From Turnera subulata (Eukaryota; Streptophyta; Magnoliopsida; Malpighiales; Passifloraceae), in assembly GCA_028386065.3 (NCBI GenBank), contig JAKUCV010007264.1, positions 1,954 to 65,953 of the forward strand: a stretch of 64,000 bases of DNA, given 5' to 3'. The notes under the pieces were generated by a model. The model searched no databases. It was given only the letters and a program-made list of their open reading frames with translations, and was not told where the DNA came from. Below, one piece after another: positions 43,230 to 55,746 of this stretch. Numbering within the stretch: position 1 is the stretch's first letter; every line of letters starts with the position of its first letter. Both the position numbers and the translations under genes were made by a program.

Positions 43230-45834
43230 TCAAAACATGCAAGCAATTCCTAACAAGAACAGAATCCCATGTAATTTCATATCCAGGAACTTCATATGTA
43301 GTAGTGAAATAGACCCAGAATCTTCCTTGACATGATCAGTATCGTCGTCGGTACCGTTACGGGGATTGCTAAAGTCGTAGGGGACAACAGTATCCGGGGT
43401 GGAATCATAGTCGCTGGCATTAGGAGCAGGGGCCTGATCAGCTGGGTCTTTCAGAGCATCAGGCAACCCTTTGCCATGAGCCACATTTATCTGGAAATGC
43501 TGGCCGTCCCTGCACTGGTCCCCGTCATAATCCCCGGAGAAGAAATATGTGGTTCCTTCTTTGAGCAGAGGGACTGCCACGGTGAGCGGGCTGGTGGCGG
43601 TGTTCGATGGATCAGCCGTCGACCATTCAATGGTTATGTTGTCGTTGTCATTGGAATTGTCGTAGTCACACAGTTTGTAGGTGGTCAAATTGTAAGTTTG
43701 GACAACTGAGTGATTGTTGTTGGTGTTGAAAACTGCATTGTGAGACACACACATTAAAAAAAAAACAAACATCAGTTACTTTGGCCTGCACTACTGTACA
43801 TTCCATTTTGGAGATATATGCAAAAGTGGTGTTACAACTTAATTACCAAAGAAAAAGGTTGTATTACATTACATGACAACATGAGGTACAATGGTTAGTG
43901 GTGAAGATACAAGGAGCAATTGCCTAATAGGGAAACAAAAATGCTAAATATGTATCCAAATCATCCAACATTAATTTCCATATTGTTCTCTAATTTATTT
44001 CTTGGATATTTATGATGTATATTTTTTTAACATTATGATTTGTAATATGGAACATTGGTCGGTTGGTACGTGCTACGATGAGCAGAACCAAGAATATTTC
44101 AGAAAAAAATATTGGTTTTTTGAATCAATTTTCAGAACAAAAAAATGATCAGAACTTTGAAAAATTAACCTGTGGAAATATATTAGGGACCAGCCAGTGG
44201 CTGCTATCAATATTATTCATTACAATTATTATTTTTCCAGCCAAGAAAAAACTATTATTATTTTTGGTTGAGCATAGACAGAGTTTATAATATTTATTAA
44301 GCTTTTTGCCGACACCACCAATCATATTTAGCCAGGTTAGGAGAAAGATAGCGTTATCATAAAGGAGCTGTTGTTCACTTTAAGTCGGTCAGTCAACAAT
44401 ATCCTCACGACAACTCTCACATGGGGATGATTATTTTAGGTCATTTTCAACCGCCAATGTAATCTAACATGCAATGCCAAGACATCAGATATTTCGATAT
44501 TACACACTAAGATTCCCTCAAATTTGACAAATTTCTTTATCCAAAACCTAAAGCAGAAGCTAGTTTATACTACATACACAACGCAAGTGACAGTGAGATT
44601 GCAAAGCAAGCAAACAAGCAGGGAGAGCTTTCGTATTAGTTGGCTTTCTTTTCGAGTTTTGGCTACATGTGATTGTTTCCAATGTCCATTACCAAGAGAA
44701 GTCACACCATAATCTCATGTACCAGCTGGTGAAGTTAACATAAAATGCATAGTATCTTAATATATTGACAGTAAACGCTACTACTACTTTTTTTGGCATC
44801 CGCTTTTTCACTCACAACTATGCAGGATCCACACCTGTCTTGGAAAGCATCACATCATATCCTACTACTTCTAATTAATTAGCCAGCTCTAATCTAGATG
44901 CCTAGAAAAGGGTAGAAACCTTAGATACTCAAGTTGCCCTTAGCTCAAGTAATTAAGCTAGCACAGCAGGAAAACCAAAACTAAAGTTTGATGCACCAAT
45001 CAATAGTTCAACAACAAAAGATTGATGAAGAGAAGTGGACGGAATTGTTCTTTTCAGCTTAAATACTTTTAAAAAGAAAAAGAACAGAGAATAACAGGAA
45101 GTGCAAGTAGGAATTCTACATATGGATTAGAATTAAGTGATGAAAGAGCTCGTTGCTCTAAAATTCATTCATTTGCTTAGAAATCTGGAAAAAAAAAGAA
45201 AGTGGAGCGTAATTCAAGAAATCAAACTTTTCTTCCCCATTTTGATGATTCCTGGTCTAAAAATAAGCCCAAACAAGTATCAGGGCGCCACACGCAAATG
45301 GTAAAGATCTTCCGGATATGATCAAATAGTGTATCTTTCGGTACTACATAGTATTGAGACTTCACTTGGGACAACTTTCATCTTTTGTTGGAAATTCACA
45401 ACATTCAGTTTTTTGGCTGACGTTTCAATGGAAGTATATAGGCTTTTCGAAAGAAAACATTCACAGCACCAAGGCAAGAATATTTAGAGCATAAACCCAA
45501 AGAAAGACTAGTGATAGGAAGGAGACTCCACCCAGAAATTAAGCATATGTAAACGTATGTACAACATAAGGAAACAATCATCTTTCATGTGTGTGTGTGT
45601 ATATATATATATATGATGATCAAGACATGTGTGGAACTTACTGAGGAAATCTCCTAAGCTGAAGTTCTTGCCAGCAGCCCATTTCTGGTAATCAACAGGC
45701 TTTTCAGACTTATCATACCAACCCAAGGAGTCTCCCACGGTGTAATTCTTGTAAGCAGAAACAGATCCTGCAAAACACAGCAGTAGTAGACAAGCGAAGG
45801 CTGCGAGTGGAAGGCCTAATCTGTTGCCTTCCAT
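43230..45834 (-). CDS. Phytocyanin / early nodulin-like cupredoxin, two exons, GPI-type tail
   Basis: Exon 1 is 45834-45642, the intron 45641-43733 (1909 bp, CTCA/GTAAGT ... AATGCAG/TTTTC), exon 2 is 43732-43230: 231 residues. The N-terminus has a clear signal peptide (LGLPLAAFACLLLLCFAGSV, cleaved near SVSA/YKNY). The plastocyanin-like domain begins YTVGDSLGWY, with NNHSVV (first Cu-type His) and KLCDY (Cys). The second His is missing: the usual GHC or HC reads DQC in SGDYDGDQCRDGQHFQINV, so a normal type 1 copper site is unlikely. A Pro/Asp-rich linker (DQAPAPNASDYDSTPD) and a hydrophobic C-terminus (LHGILFLLGIACMF) suggest a GPI-anchored cell-surface chimera. The phase-1 intron matches the family's usual position. 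Confidence 0.92.
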
Positions 45835-45960
45835 TGTTCTTGTGGTCTGTGAAGATATGGAGGAGGGAAAAAGTATGGAAAGTTTTGCCTCTTCTTCTGT
45901 CGTCGAATAAATGGGGGTGGCACTCTTTTTATGTGATGGGCTTCATGTGACATGTGAGTT
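45835..45960 (-). promoter_or_regulatory. Proximal promoter of the phytocyanin gene
   Basis: On the minus strand CACATAAAAAGAGTGCC (45922-45938) is a TATA-like box about 90 bases before the start codon; the leader after it is CT-rich. Upstream, (TA)n at 45991-46004 is low complexity. Confidence 0.4.
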
Positions 45961-48353
45961 ATGGCCCCCTTGCTTGACTTGAAATTACTAATATATATAT
46001 ATATGGTCCACCTATATTGTTGAATTGGCTAGATATATAATACTAAAGGGTTCCCTCCCTACTTCCAGTTTGGTGCAAGTATTATTACATCTCTGATTGC
46101 TACATTTTCTTCTTGGCAAGTGTGATTTATACTAATCTTAATCACTTATAAGTACAAATACAGAGTTGTACTCTATTATGAGATTTTTTTCTATTATGGC
46201 TATAATCTTGCATCATGTGGAACATGGCATAATCAATCATATATATCTGGCCTGAATTTAATTCCTTGCACACATGGATGACATACTTCCGACATTGGTT
46301 GAAGTCTTTTGGCATATGTGTAGGGTATATATGTATCCAACTTTTTTCCTATAAGAAGACAACGAATCACGGCCAAAAGTAAAGGTCCAACTCCAAGCTA
46401 GCTACTGACGGAAAAAGAAAAAAAAAAAAAAAACCCCCAAGCTAATTTAGTTCGTCTCTGCAAAAGGATAGAGACCAAATCTGATGTCAAGAATAGGAGA
46501 ATAACCTCTTGAATAAGTATGAACTTATGTTCCCAATAACTTACTTTTCTGGGCAAAATCAAGAAACTGTCTAGGCAAATACAACTTTAACCTTCAAACG
46601 TACGTTCCATGACATTTACCATGTTTTGTTAGGTATAAGATACCCCACTAGGGACTAACCCTGCAAAAAACAAAATTCACAACCTTAATATTGACTCTGG
46701 CTGGAAAAAATGCAACTGACCTAGACCCAATTTCCTTTAAAAGAGTGGTGTCACTATGGAGGACTATACTAATTTACTAAATGCTATCTGTCTCCAGTGC
46801 CGGTGCAAACTATTCAACTTATCATAAGAGCGACCCAGTAGACATTCAACATCTCTCTAGGTGTCTCTCCTCTCTGCTTTCTGTCAATTTTTTATTGATT
46901 GATTAATCAATATATATGACTACAAGATTGAACTGAAAGCTGGTATCCTTGATGTAATTTGTTGCATTGTGGTAGTAGCTGGATCGATGATTGGTTTGGC
47001 TCAACTAATGCAGATTTATTTGATGCTGAAGATAAAGCACAAATCTTGTTCATTGGTGGATTAATCTGCATGGATGTGACATTCAATAATTAGACCGGAT
47101 TTGATGGAGGTACCTACTACTATACCATTCTCATTAAATCCTCACCTTCTTCACCAAGCACTGTACTAATTAATCATTAATCATCATGTATACAGGTCAA
47201 AATTGTACATAAGATATTGAACCATTATTTGTCTATCAGTCCTTTTGGATATTCTACACTTCCTCAGCGAAATTGGGATGACTTTTTTTTTTTATCATAA
47301 TTGGGATGATTCAATATGACATGAATATGAGGGTTATAACAGGTAAGTAAATAACGACATGATAATATCATTTCAAATCTTATTAATGACCCAACACCCC
47401 CATTGCCAACCAAGATCACTGCAAGTACATGAGATGCCAAATTTTGGAAGCGTATAGACAGACAACTGGTTGGAGAAAGAACAAAAGAAGTGGGGCAGCG
47501 TATAAACCAGTAGGAATTACGTCGTCCGGCCCAGGCCCACAACTATGTAGTGTTACAAAGTGACATGTCGGAGGGACAAATCCTGAGTATGTAATTACGT
47601 CTAATAATTTCAACTCAAGCCCCATCCTTGCCAAAGGAAGTAGAATGGATTGGGCTCCTCTCCAGCTAGGAGTAACAGGAGATATCCTGTTAAGTCAATT
47701 TCAACCATTAAATTAAATTTAATGGTTTTTAATATATCTTTTCAATATTGCAATTATTTCTCTTCTTTCCTTATTGTTTTTTTCAGTTGAGATATTCATC
47801 TTCGTCTCATTCGCTTCATTAAGTAAAGGGGAAAAAAAAATATCGTTACATAGATTAGAACAACTGAACAAGTTGGTCCAATTAATTGGATGGTTATTAA
47901 TAGATTAGAACAACTGAAAGTTGGTCCAATTAATTGGATGGTCATTATCTCCTCGCCTGTTGTCTGAAATTAAGGATTTATTTATGCGAACGGATAGCTA
48001 AAAGTTAAATTCAATTTCTTTGTCAGAAAAGCAAAATATTAAGTTAATAAAATGAAATGATGAAAGGCGCAGAAACCAGAAAGCTCAATGCAGTCAGTTC
48101 ATTTGAGGGAATTATATCAATAATTACATTATTATAAATTGAACACGGCCGTGAAGGAAAAAAAAAAATTCACCATAATAAGGTATATCACACAAACATT
48201 CCAAAAAGTGAAAATAGACATAACTGCCTCTAGCCTTTGCAATTGCACCATCCTTCAGGGCTTGGAAGGAATAACAAATAAAAAGAATTCATGGTTTAGT
48301 TTTAGTTGCCATGCCATGGAATTGTGAACTCTGACCCAGCTGCATAGTGTTAT
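45961..48353. other. Intergenic DNA, phytocyanin to NPF
   Basis: No gene is supported. There are A-runs (46409-46434), AT-rich sequence and two small open frames without family resemblance (47542-47264 and 47634-47416, minus). Confidence 0.5.
47850..47947 (+). repeat. Imperfect tandem duplication (about 48 bp x 2)
   Basis: TAGATTAGAACAACTGAA and TTGGTCCAATTAATTGGATGG occur twice in direct order. The first copy carries five extra bases (CAAGT region). Confidence 0.8.
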
Positions 48354-50641
48354 TTACCTGTAATTTTGAATCATCTCAACATTGTATCTACTGTCAGCTG
48401 GCTCTGTTTCTGTCTCTGAAGACTCTGGTGCATCATGCTTGTACTTGTACCATGAAGCGAAGTAAATGTAAACCCCAAAGTTGATGGTGCTGAGGACAGC
48501 CAGGAACCAGTAAAAGAGTTGCAGATTATTGGCATTTAGGTCATTCCCATGTAGCCATCCTTGTTTGCTTGGAGTGATACTCTTGGTGATGGAATTTATG
48601 ACATTAACAAAAATGGTACTCAGGAAGTAGCCAAAGGCCAAGGATAACCATGTGAAAGAAGTAGACAGAGATCTCATTCCTGATGGAGCTTCCTGATAGA
48701 AGAATTCCATTAATCCAACAACCGTGAACATGTCTGCGATCCCAAATATGCCATACTGGAAGGACAGCCAGAAAATGCTGATTATCTTTGGTGGGTTCTT
48801 GGTTGCCTCATCTTTCCTGTATACTTCAATCACACCTGCCACTGTCATTGAGATTATTCCAAGGACAAGGCCGACACCTACTCGCTGAAGCTGCGTGATC
48901 CCGGATGGACGACCCGTGATTTTTCGGGCAAAAGGGACTGCCACAAACTCATAGAGGGGAATCAGGATGGTCAGAAAGATTAAGGGTATGACTGGAATGG
49001 ATGGGGCTGGTATTGTTTTGGAGCCTAAATGTGCATCCATGAAGATTCCTTGCTGAACTGAGAATGTTTGCAGCTGCGCCATGCATGTGTTCATTATGAT
49101 TGTGCTGAATATGATTGGCATCATCCTTATCAGCACCTTCACTTCCTCTACTTGGGTGACTGTGCAAACTTTCCATGCCTGTGGTGCTGTGTCTTTAGGA
49201 AGAATAGCAGCTTTGTCCAAGAACCTTCATTGTTGAGAACATCCAGAGACTAATTATTATGCGCATATAATGCATCATAAGACAATCATTTTGTTCATTT
49301 GGTTTTGAAAGATGGATTATGCAAAATGTCCATCCTGTACCAACTGAAGAAGGGAACATGTTTATAAAGTTATAATTACCTAAATTGCTTGGAATGTGCA
49401 ATTCTCTCTTCTGATGGATCTCTTGCAGCATCATCAATCTCATAGAGTCGGTCAGTACTATTTGACACTGGCAGGTTTCTATTTCGGATTGCGACCACTA
49501 TAACCTGTAACATTTCCAGAAGCCACCAATTTGCTAACCATTAGCTTGTAAGAAAATGTATACTTATTCTCTAACTGAAATGGAAGGCAACAGATCACAA
49601 ACCTGAGCAATCTTAACCAAAGGACTACTTCCAGGAGGTTGGATGCGGAAAAAGGGCTTCCCTAGGCCAAGAACAGCGTATCCAATGGAGGTAGCTATTG
49701 TGGATATTAAGAAACCCCAGTACCAAGCTTTGTTCATGCTAACCCAGACAATAAGTGTGACACCAACGATTGCTCCAGTAGTGGAACATAGAAGATTCCA
49801 ATTGTAGTAACTTGCCAGCGCCCCGGCCTTCTGTTCTTTGCTATCAAACTGATCACCACCAAGAGCAGGAATGGCTCCCCTTGATCCGCCAGCACCAAGT
49901 GCTAATAGAATAAGAGAGACAATAAACATAATTGCCTTGCCCCCTGAAATACAAATCGCCTTATTACAAGCCTCAGGCTGCAAGTCTTTGGAATAAGCTT
50001 GAATTGTAACCATTGCAAGACCCTGCAAAATCAAAAAAGGGTCATTAGAGGGAAACAGCAGTAGTTAAGGTTTATCATTGAGGCTTGCAAGGAAGAATCA
50101 TATACCACTACTTCCAGTGCCCCAAATGCAAGGGTGGTATAGAAACGGTTCAAGTAAGTATCAGCAATGAAGCCTCCAACCAGAGAGAGCAACATAACAG
50201 AACCCATGAAGTTTGTAAGAGTAGTTGCTGCAGTGGCTAGCTCAAAATGCATGACAAACCAAAAATAGATAACCATGCTTGCCATGTTAGCTATATATCC
50301 CATATTCTCCAAGGCTCCCAGCACTGCAAAGAAAAATTCAAAGGTATGTATTAATTAGTCATCTCAATCCTTTTCTTTCTTCTTCTTTTTCTGCCCATTT
50401 TGCAAGTGATAGCAGCATCCTTACCAAAAATGAAACTGCAAGCCCGGAATCCTCCTTTCCTTCTGCTTGATGTGTTCTCTAAATCCTGGATTCAGGAAAA
50501 ACCAAAAAGGAAGAGGTTAAGTGAAATAAGTAGATATCATACTGATCAAATGTGATTCATTTACGAAAAAAAAAAAGAAAAAATCATTGAGAACGAAGGT
50601 GCTGTAATGTGATCAGAATATGGCTAAGGACTAATTACCAT
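48354..50641 (-). CDS. NPF (NRT1/PTR family) transporter, NPF4-like, upstream tandem copy
   Basis: Six coding exons: 50641-50639 (ATG only), 50485-50425, 50323-50106, 50022-49603, 49504-49380, 49224-48354; all junctions are GT/AG and total 565 residues. It has the features of a 12-helix MFS/POT carrier of the plasma or vacuolar membrane: TM1 with LENMGYIANM (no ExxER proton motif), GGFIADTYLNRF, GSRGAIPALGGDQF, VTQVEEVKVLIRMMPI, MAQLQTFSVQQG, PFARKITGRPSGITQLQRVGVG, FGIADMFTVVGLMEFFYQEAP and the C-terminal YFASWYKYK. NPF members move nitrate, peptides, hormones such as ABA, or glucosinolates; the substrate cannot be read here. The NPF4 assignment is by recalled motif similarity. Its partner at 57801-60084 has the same intron positions and identical sizes for exons 3-5, so the two are tandem duplicates. 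Confidence 0.93.
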
Positions 50642-52041
50642 TGTGCTGGTAATATGGGATGAGATAATTAAAGTATTGATTGTGATCTGGTGATTCTTTG
50701 ATCGGAGGATGAAATGGATTAAACGCAATTTATAGTGCCAAACTCCAACTTTACAAGTTTGTTGACTTATTCCTTGTCTTGGAACCTACTTGCTTTTGTC
50801 AGAATTACTGGGGAATTATGATTGATACTCTATTGAATATAGAAAAATATTAATCTTTCACAGACCCACGGTGTCCTCTTTTCTCAGCTATCTTCTTGTC
50901 TTTTTGGTACCTTTACAAATTTTGCTGCCATATAGCTACGTAAACTATAATTCCTAATTCTGTAAGCATATTGGTAGATTGTAGACACAGAGAAACTAGG
51001 TAATTTAGCTCCTTATATCGTCTTCTTCGCGGCCTCTGGTTTCTTTAGGAAGCATGAAGTCTAAGCAACTAGAGAGTAAACAAACCAAAACACAACTTTT
51101 ATACTGTTAACATGAAATTGATTTGAATTTTTTTGGTACAGCGGAATTACATAAAAACCCACAACCCCCCACACTACCCTCAATCCCTTCCACCGGGATC
51201 GGCTACAAGTAGCTTTGGCTTCTTTTATTTGAATTTAATTTGACATAAGAAATATAAATTCATCTTAAAATTAGAAATGATATCACATGCAATAATAATT
51301 ATAATCAAATCTAAAAAAGAAACCACCTGGGTCTGAATTCTGTGATTGGAGCTTGTGATGAACAAAATAGAACTATTTCGAGCAGTAAAATTATATTTTA
51401 TTCTGATTATACTGGAAATTATATATGCATGAATATGAAAATATTTTTATCACAAGGTAAATTGAAATCATATCTTGTTAATGAATTGGATTAAATTCAA
51501 ATGTGGCATAATACCAAAAGCTTTGAGTTACAAACAATTAATCTTCGAGGTGACACCCAAAAAAAAAATGTTTAGTTTATAAAATCTGTTTTAAATTTCT
51601 TGTCAAAAAAGAAAACTACAAGTGCTACCAGGCCAGTCTTGATAGAAAACTACTACCATCGATTACTCCATTTTTTCAATATTGCTGAGAATCTTCCATT
51701 CACAACTGAGTACCCAAAAAACGTGACATTTCATCGGACCAAAGTCCTTAGAACCACCAACATTTCCAGCAACGAGATTTTATCACAAATAGTAATACCT
51801 GTTGAGTACAAATTTCACCACCCATCAAGTAATTGTTCTTCGCTTTCTCCTCTTGTCATGATATCTCCATCATACTTGCAGGTACCATGAAGCTTTGAAG
51901 GCATGCCACTCAACAACATGCGAGTCCAAGCCCCCACAATTTTTCCTGCTCAAAACCTCCAAATTCTTTTCTCATTATTTTTTTTTCCCCGACAACCAAA
52001 GAAGGGCATTGTTGGCATTATCATCGACCTAAGCTATTGTT
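50642..52041. other. 5' flank of NPF copy 1 and intergenic DNA
   Basis: This is the presumed promoter of the NPF gene on the minus strand, with no clear TATA box assigned. It includes a SINE-like fragment (51128-51230) and a 96-codon + frame (51600-51890) without recognised similarity. The final 150 bases resemble 56480-56620 on the other side of the copia element. Confidence 0.5.
51128..51230 (-). mobile_element. SINE-like fragment
   Basis: Read on the minus strand it has CTTGTAGCCGATCCCGGTGG, GGTTGTGGGTTTTTATGTAATTCCGCTGTACC and then a short A-run, the layout of a plant SINE 3' end. The box A part and a TSD were not found. Confidence 0.35.
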
Positions 52042-52046
52042 CTTTT

Positions 52047-52678
52047 TGTTAGTGTGTGGTTCCTCCACTAATTGTGGGAGATCACCACTTGCATTAATGA
52101 AAATCACCACTACTAAACTAATAGAGCATTAAGCTAGTGGAGCATTAAGTTTTTTTCAGTTCAGTCCCTACAAGCTAGTTTGGTTGCAGATGAGTCCCTG
52201 TCAGCATGCCTATAAATAGGCACCAATTCTTCTTTTCAAATCATCCCAAGCATTCACACAAAGTGAATAAGAGAGTGAGAGAGAGAGAGAGAGTGAAAGA
52301 GAGTGTGAGAAGGAGGGAAGAAAAATTAAGAAGAAAATATTTTTCTTCAAATCTCCTCTTAAATTGAGGAGTGACAAAATAGTGAAGAAAAATACCTTAG
52401 GGGTATTTTTGACAAACACTTGAAAAACACCTTGTGAGATACTATTTTGGGTAGAACTCTAGGTTGATTATACCCCTAAAATTTAGGAAAGTCTCTCTTG
52501 TAAGTCTACTATTTATAGTGGAAGTTTTTCCGGTGGGATCGGGATTGTAGACGTAGTCCGGTATTTGGGTGAACCACGTTAAATATTGTGTGTCATTTAT
52601 CTTTTTTTTTGTCCTCCACTTGTTTATTTCCTTGTGAGGTGATATTATTTCCGCAAGATAGTGCCACCGGGCCCAACA
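52047..52678 (+). repeat. 5' LTR of the Tork element
   Basis: It contains CCTATAAATAGGCACC (52209-52224, TATA box), a (GA)n run (52272-52293) and AAATTGAGGAGTGACAAAAT. Differences from the 3' LTR are scattered single bases. Confidence 0.93.
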
Positions 52679-52680
52679 AC

Positions 52681-52692
52681 TGGTAGCGGAGC
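52681..52692 (+). other. Tork primer-binding site
   Basis: TGGTAGCGGAGC lies two bases after the LTR end. It differs from the usual initiator tRNA-Met complement (TGGTATCAGAGC) at positions 6-9 and equals the sites in the gypsy and Sirevirus elements of this window. Confidence 0.75.
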
Positions 52693-52954
52693 AGAAGGTT
52701 TGTGCTTTGTCAAGTGCAAGGTTGTGAATTAATACACTGTGCAAGTGAATCCTGTCTAGGAGACTGGGTTTTAAGTGAACCTTTGTTCCTCCAGTCTTTC
52801 TTGGGGATTTATCTTGGAATTATAATTCTGTTTTAGGAGATCGACTAGGCCATCTTTCCTGGGAATTATCGAATCAGTTCAATTCACTACTTGTATGGGT
52901 ACTATTCACCGCCAGGAATTTCCTAGATCAAGGAGCCAGTCAGTCTTTGATCCA

Positions 52955-53872
52955 GATGGAGGCGAGGATAAACAAGATGATCACCCTTGATGGCACAAAT
53001 TACCACTTATGGAGAAACAAGATGAAGGATCTCCTATTCGTGACGAAGATGCATTTACCGGTGTTCAGTACGGTAAAGCCTGAAGATAAGTCAGGCGAGG
53101 AGTGGGAGTTTGAACACATCCAAGTCTGCGGCTATATACGGCAATTTGTTGAGAATAATGTTTACAACCACATTTCTGGCATTAAGCATGCTAGAACGTT
53201 GTGGGAGAAGCTCGAAGAATTATATGCCTCAAAGACAGGGAACAACAAGCTATTTTACTTGACGAAGTTGATGCAAGTAAAATACCAGTAAGGCAAATTG
53301 GTTGCAGATCACCTTAATGAGATGCAAGGGATCGTGGCCCAGTTGGCTAGTATGGGCATAAAATTCGACGATGAGGTGCTTGCTCTTATGGTCCTGGCGA
53401 CTTTCCCAGATTCATGGGAAACCTTGAAGGTTTCAATCACAAACTCTGCACCTAACGGTGTCGTAAGTATGGCAACCGTCAAAAGTGGCATTCTGAATGA
53501 AGAGATGAGACGAAGAACACAAGTCTCGTCTTCTTCACAGTCAGAGGTCTTGGCCACAGTGACGAGGGGGAGAAGCTAGAACAAAGGTCAAAGTAGCAGA
53601 GACAAGAGCAGAGGAAAGTCCAACAAATTTGCTAATGTTGAGTGCCATTACTGCAAGAAGAAAGGCCACATCAAGAGATTCTGCCGACAGTTCAAAAAGG
53701 ACCAGAAGAAGAACAAAGGCAAAGATGTGAAGAAAGAAGAAAGCAGTGATGATGAAGCGAATTCTCTCGGAGAGTTCAATGTAGTTTGTGATGATGATAT
53801 CATCAACCTTACTATCCAGGAGACAAGCTGGGTAGTCGATAGTGGTGCTAACACCACAGATAGAACTCCCTA
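52955..53872 (+). pseudogene. Tork gag and protease start, broken
   Basis: It starts MEARINKMITLDGTNYHLWR, a UBN2-type gag. In-frame stops occur at about 53289 (after MQVKYQ), 53577 and 53870. A zinc knuckle, CHYCKKKGHIKRFC (CX2CX4HX4C), is near 53643-53684, followed by Lys-rich and acidic sequence and SWVVDSGANT, the protease active-site motif with D-S-G. The rest of the protease and all of integrase (including HHCC and DDE regions) are deleted; the sequence passes to the integrase-RT linker at about 53865. Confidence 0.85.
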
Positions 53873-55730
53873 GTGATGATCAAGAGGAGTTTCAGCTATC
53901 TCCAACTGAGACACCAAGACAAGACAAGTTGGAGATGATGTTCAGGATATTCATCCTGAAATTCCAGATGATCCTGCTGAAAATGAGCCAGCAGATGCTA
54001 TTGAGGATGATGGCAATGACGATGCAGCTAATGATGATGCAGCTACAAATGACCTTCCTCAGCCATCAAGTAATTCTCCTTATCGCACAAGGTATGGTAG
54101 AGTTATGCAACGCTCTACTAGATATTCCTCGAACGAGTACTCATTGCTCACTGACGGGGGAGAACCAGAAAGCTATGATGAAGCTGTGAATGATGAGCAT
54201 AAGGAGAAGTGGATACAAGCCATGCAAGAAGAGATGAAATCCTTGTATGAGAACAAGACTTTTGAGCTGGTGAAGCTGCCTAAAGGCAAGAGAGCTTTGA
54301 AGAACAAGTGGGTGTTCAGGATCAAGCATGAGGAGCACAGTCCACTTCCAAGATTCAAAGCAAGATTGGTTGTTAAAGGTTTCAGTCAAAGGAAAGGGAT
54401 AGACTTTGATGAAATCTTCTCACTAGTGGTAAAGATGACCTCATATCCGCACGGTACTGGGATTAGCTGCAAGTCTCAATCTGGAGGTTGAATAGATGGA
54501 TGTCAAAACAGCCTTCCTACATAATGATTTGGAAGAAGAGATATACATGGAGCAGCCAGAGGGTTTCCAGCAGAAAGGAAAAGAGGATTACGTTTGTAGA
54601 TTGAGGAAGAGCCTCTACGGCTTAAAACAAGCCCCAAGACAGTGGTACAAGAAGTTTGAGTCGGTGATGGAGCAACAGGGCTACAAGAAGACTACTTCAG
54701 ACCACTATGTATTCGTCCAGAAATTTTCTGACGATGATTTCATCATCCTATTGCTCTATGTGGATGATATGCTGATTGTTGGCCAGAATGTCTCCAGAAT
54801 CAACAGCTTGAAAGCACAGCTAAGCAAGTTTTTCGCCATGAAAGACTTGGGGCCAGCAAAACAAATTCTCGGGATGAGAATTGTTTGAGATCGGCAAGCC
54901 AAGAAGATATGGTTGTCTCAGGAGAAGTACATTGAGAAAGTGCTTCAGAGGTTCAACATGGATAAGGCTAAAGCAGTCAGCTGTCCTCTTGCTAACTTCT
55001 TTAGACTAAGTCCTGAGCAGAGTCCATCTACAAATAAGGAGAAGAAAGTGATGGAGCGGATTCCATATGCCTCAACAGTGGGAAGCTTGATGTATGCCAT
55101 GGTATGTACTCGACCAGACATTGCTCATGCAGTTGAAGTGGTGAGCCGATACCTTTCTAATCCTGGTAAAGAGCATTGGAATGTTGTCAAGTGGATTCTC
55201 AGGTATCTTCGAGAAACCTCCAAAATGTATTTATATTATGGAGAAGACAAACCGGTGCTGGTTGGATACACTGATGCAGATATGGCTGGTGATGTTAGTT
55301 CCAGAAAATCTACATCAGGATACCTGATTAATTTTTCAGGGGGAGCTGTGTCATGGCAATCAAGGCTACAAAAGTGTGTTGCTCTGTCAACTACAGAAGC
55401 TGAGTTTATTGCAGCAACGGAAGCATGTAAGGAGTTATTTTGGATGAAGAAGTTCTTAACTGAACTTGATTTTTCGCAAGACAGTATCAATTCTTTTGTG
55501 ATGGTCAGAGTGCTATCCATCTTGCGAAGAATGCCTCTTTTCATTCCAGATCGAAACACATAGATGTGAGATACAATTGGATCAGGGATGTACTGGAGAA
55601 GAAGTTGTTGCAACTCGAGAAGATCCATACAGAAGAGAATGGATCTGACATGCTGACGAAGACACTTCCAAGAGGGAAGTTTGAATATTTCCGTGAAGCT
55701 GCCAGACTGGTGGATCCCTCCAACATATAG
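53873..55730 (+). pseudogene. Tork reverse transcriptase-RNase H, broken
   Basis: A linker rich in Asp/Met is followed by YDEAVNDEHKEKWIQAMQEE, then KNKWVFRIKH, ARLVVKGFSQRKGIDFDEIF, VKTAFLHNDLEEEIYMEQPE, SLYGLKQAPRQWYKKF and LLYVDDMLIVG (catalytic YVDD). The RNase H part has VGYTDADMAGD, STSGYLI and LSTTEAEFIAATEACKE. It ends SDMLTKTLPRGKFEYFREAA and LVDPSNI near 55728. Stops at 54489 and 54886 and a frameshift near 55493 disable it. Confidence 0.9.
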
Positions 55731-55746
55731 TCGGAAGGGGGAGAAT

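Noticed and set aside
44063..44290. 75-codon + frame in the phytocyanin intron
   Set aside because: No similarity to known families; the intron is supported by matching splice sites and a continuous cupredoxin domain.
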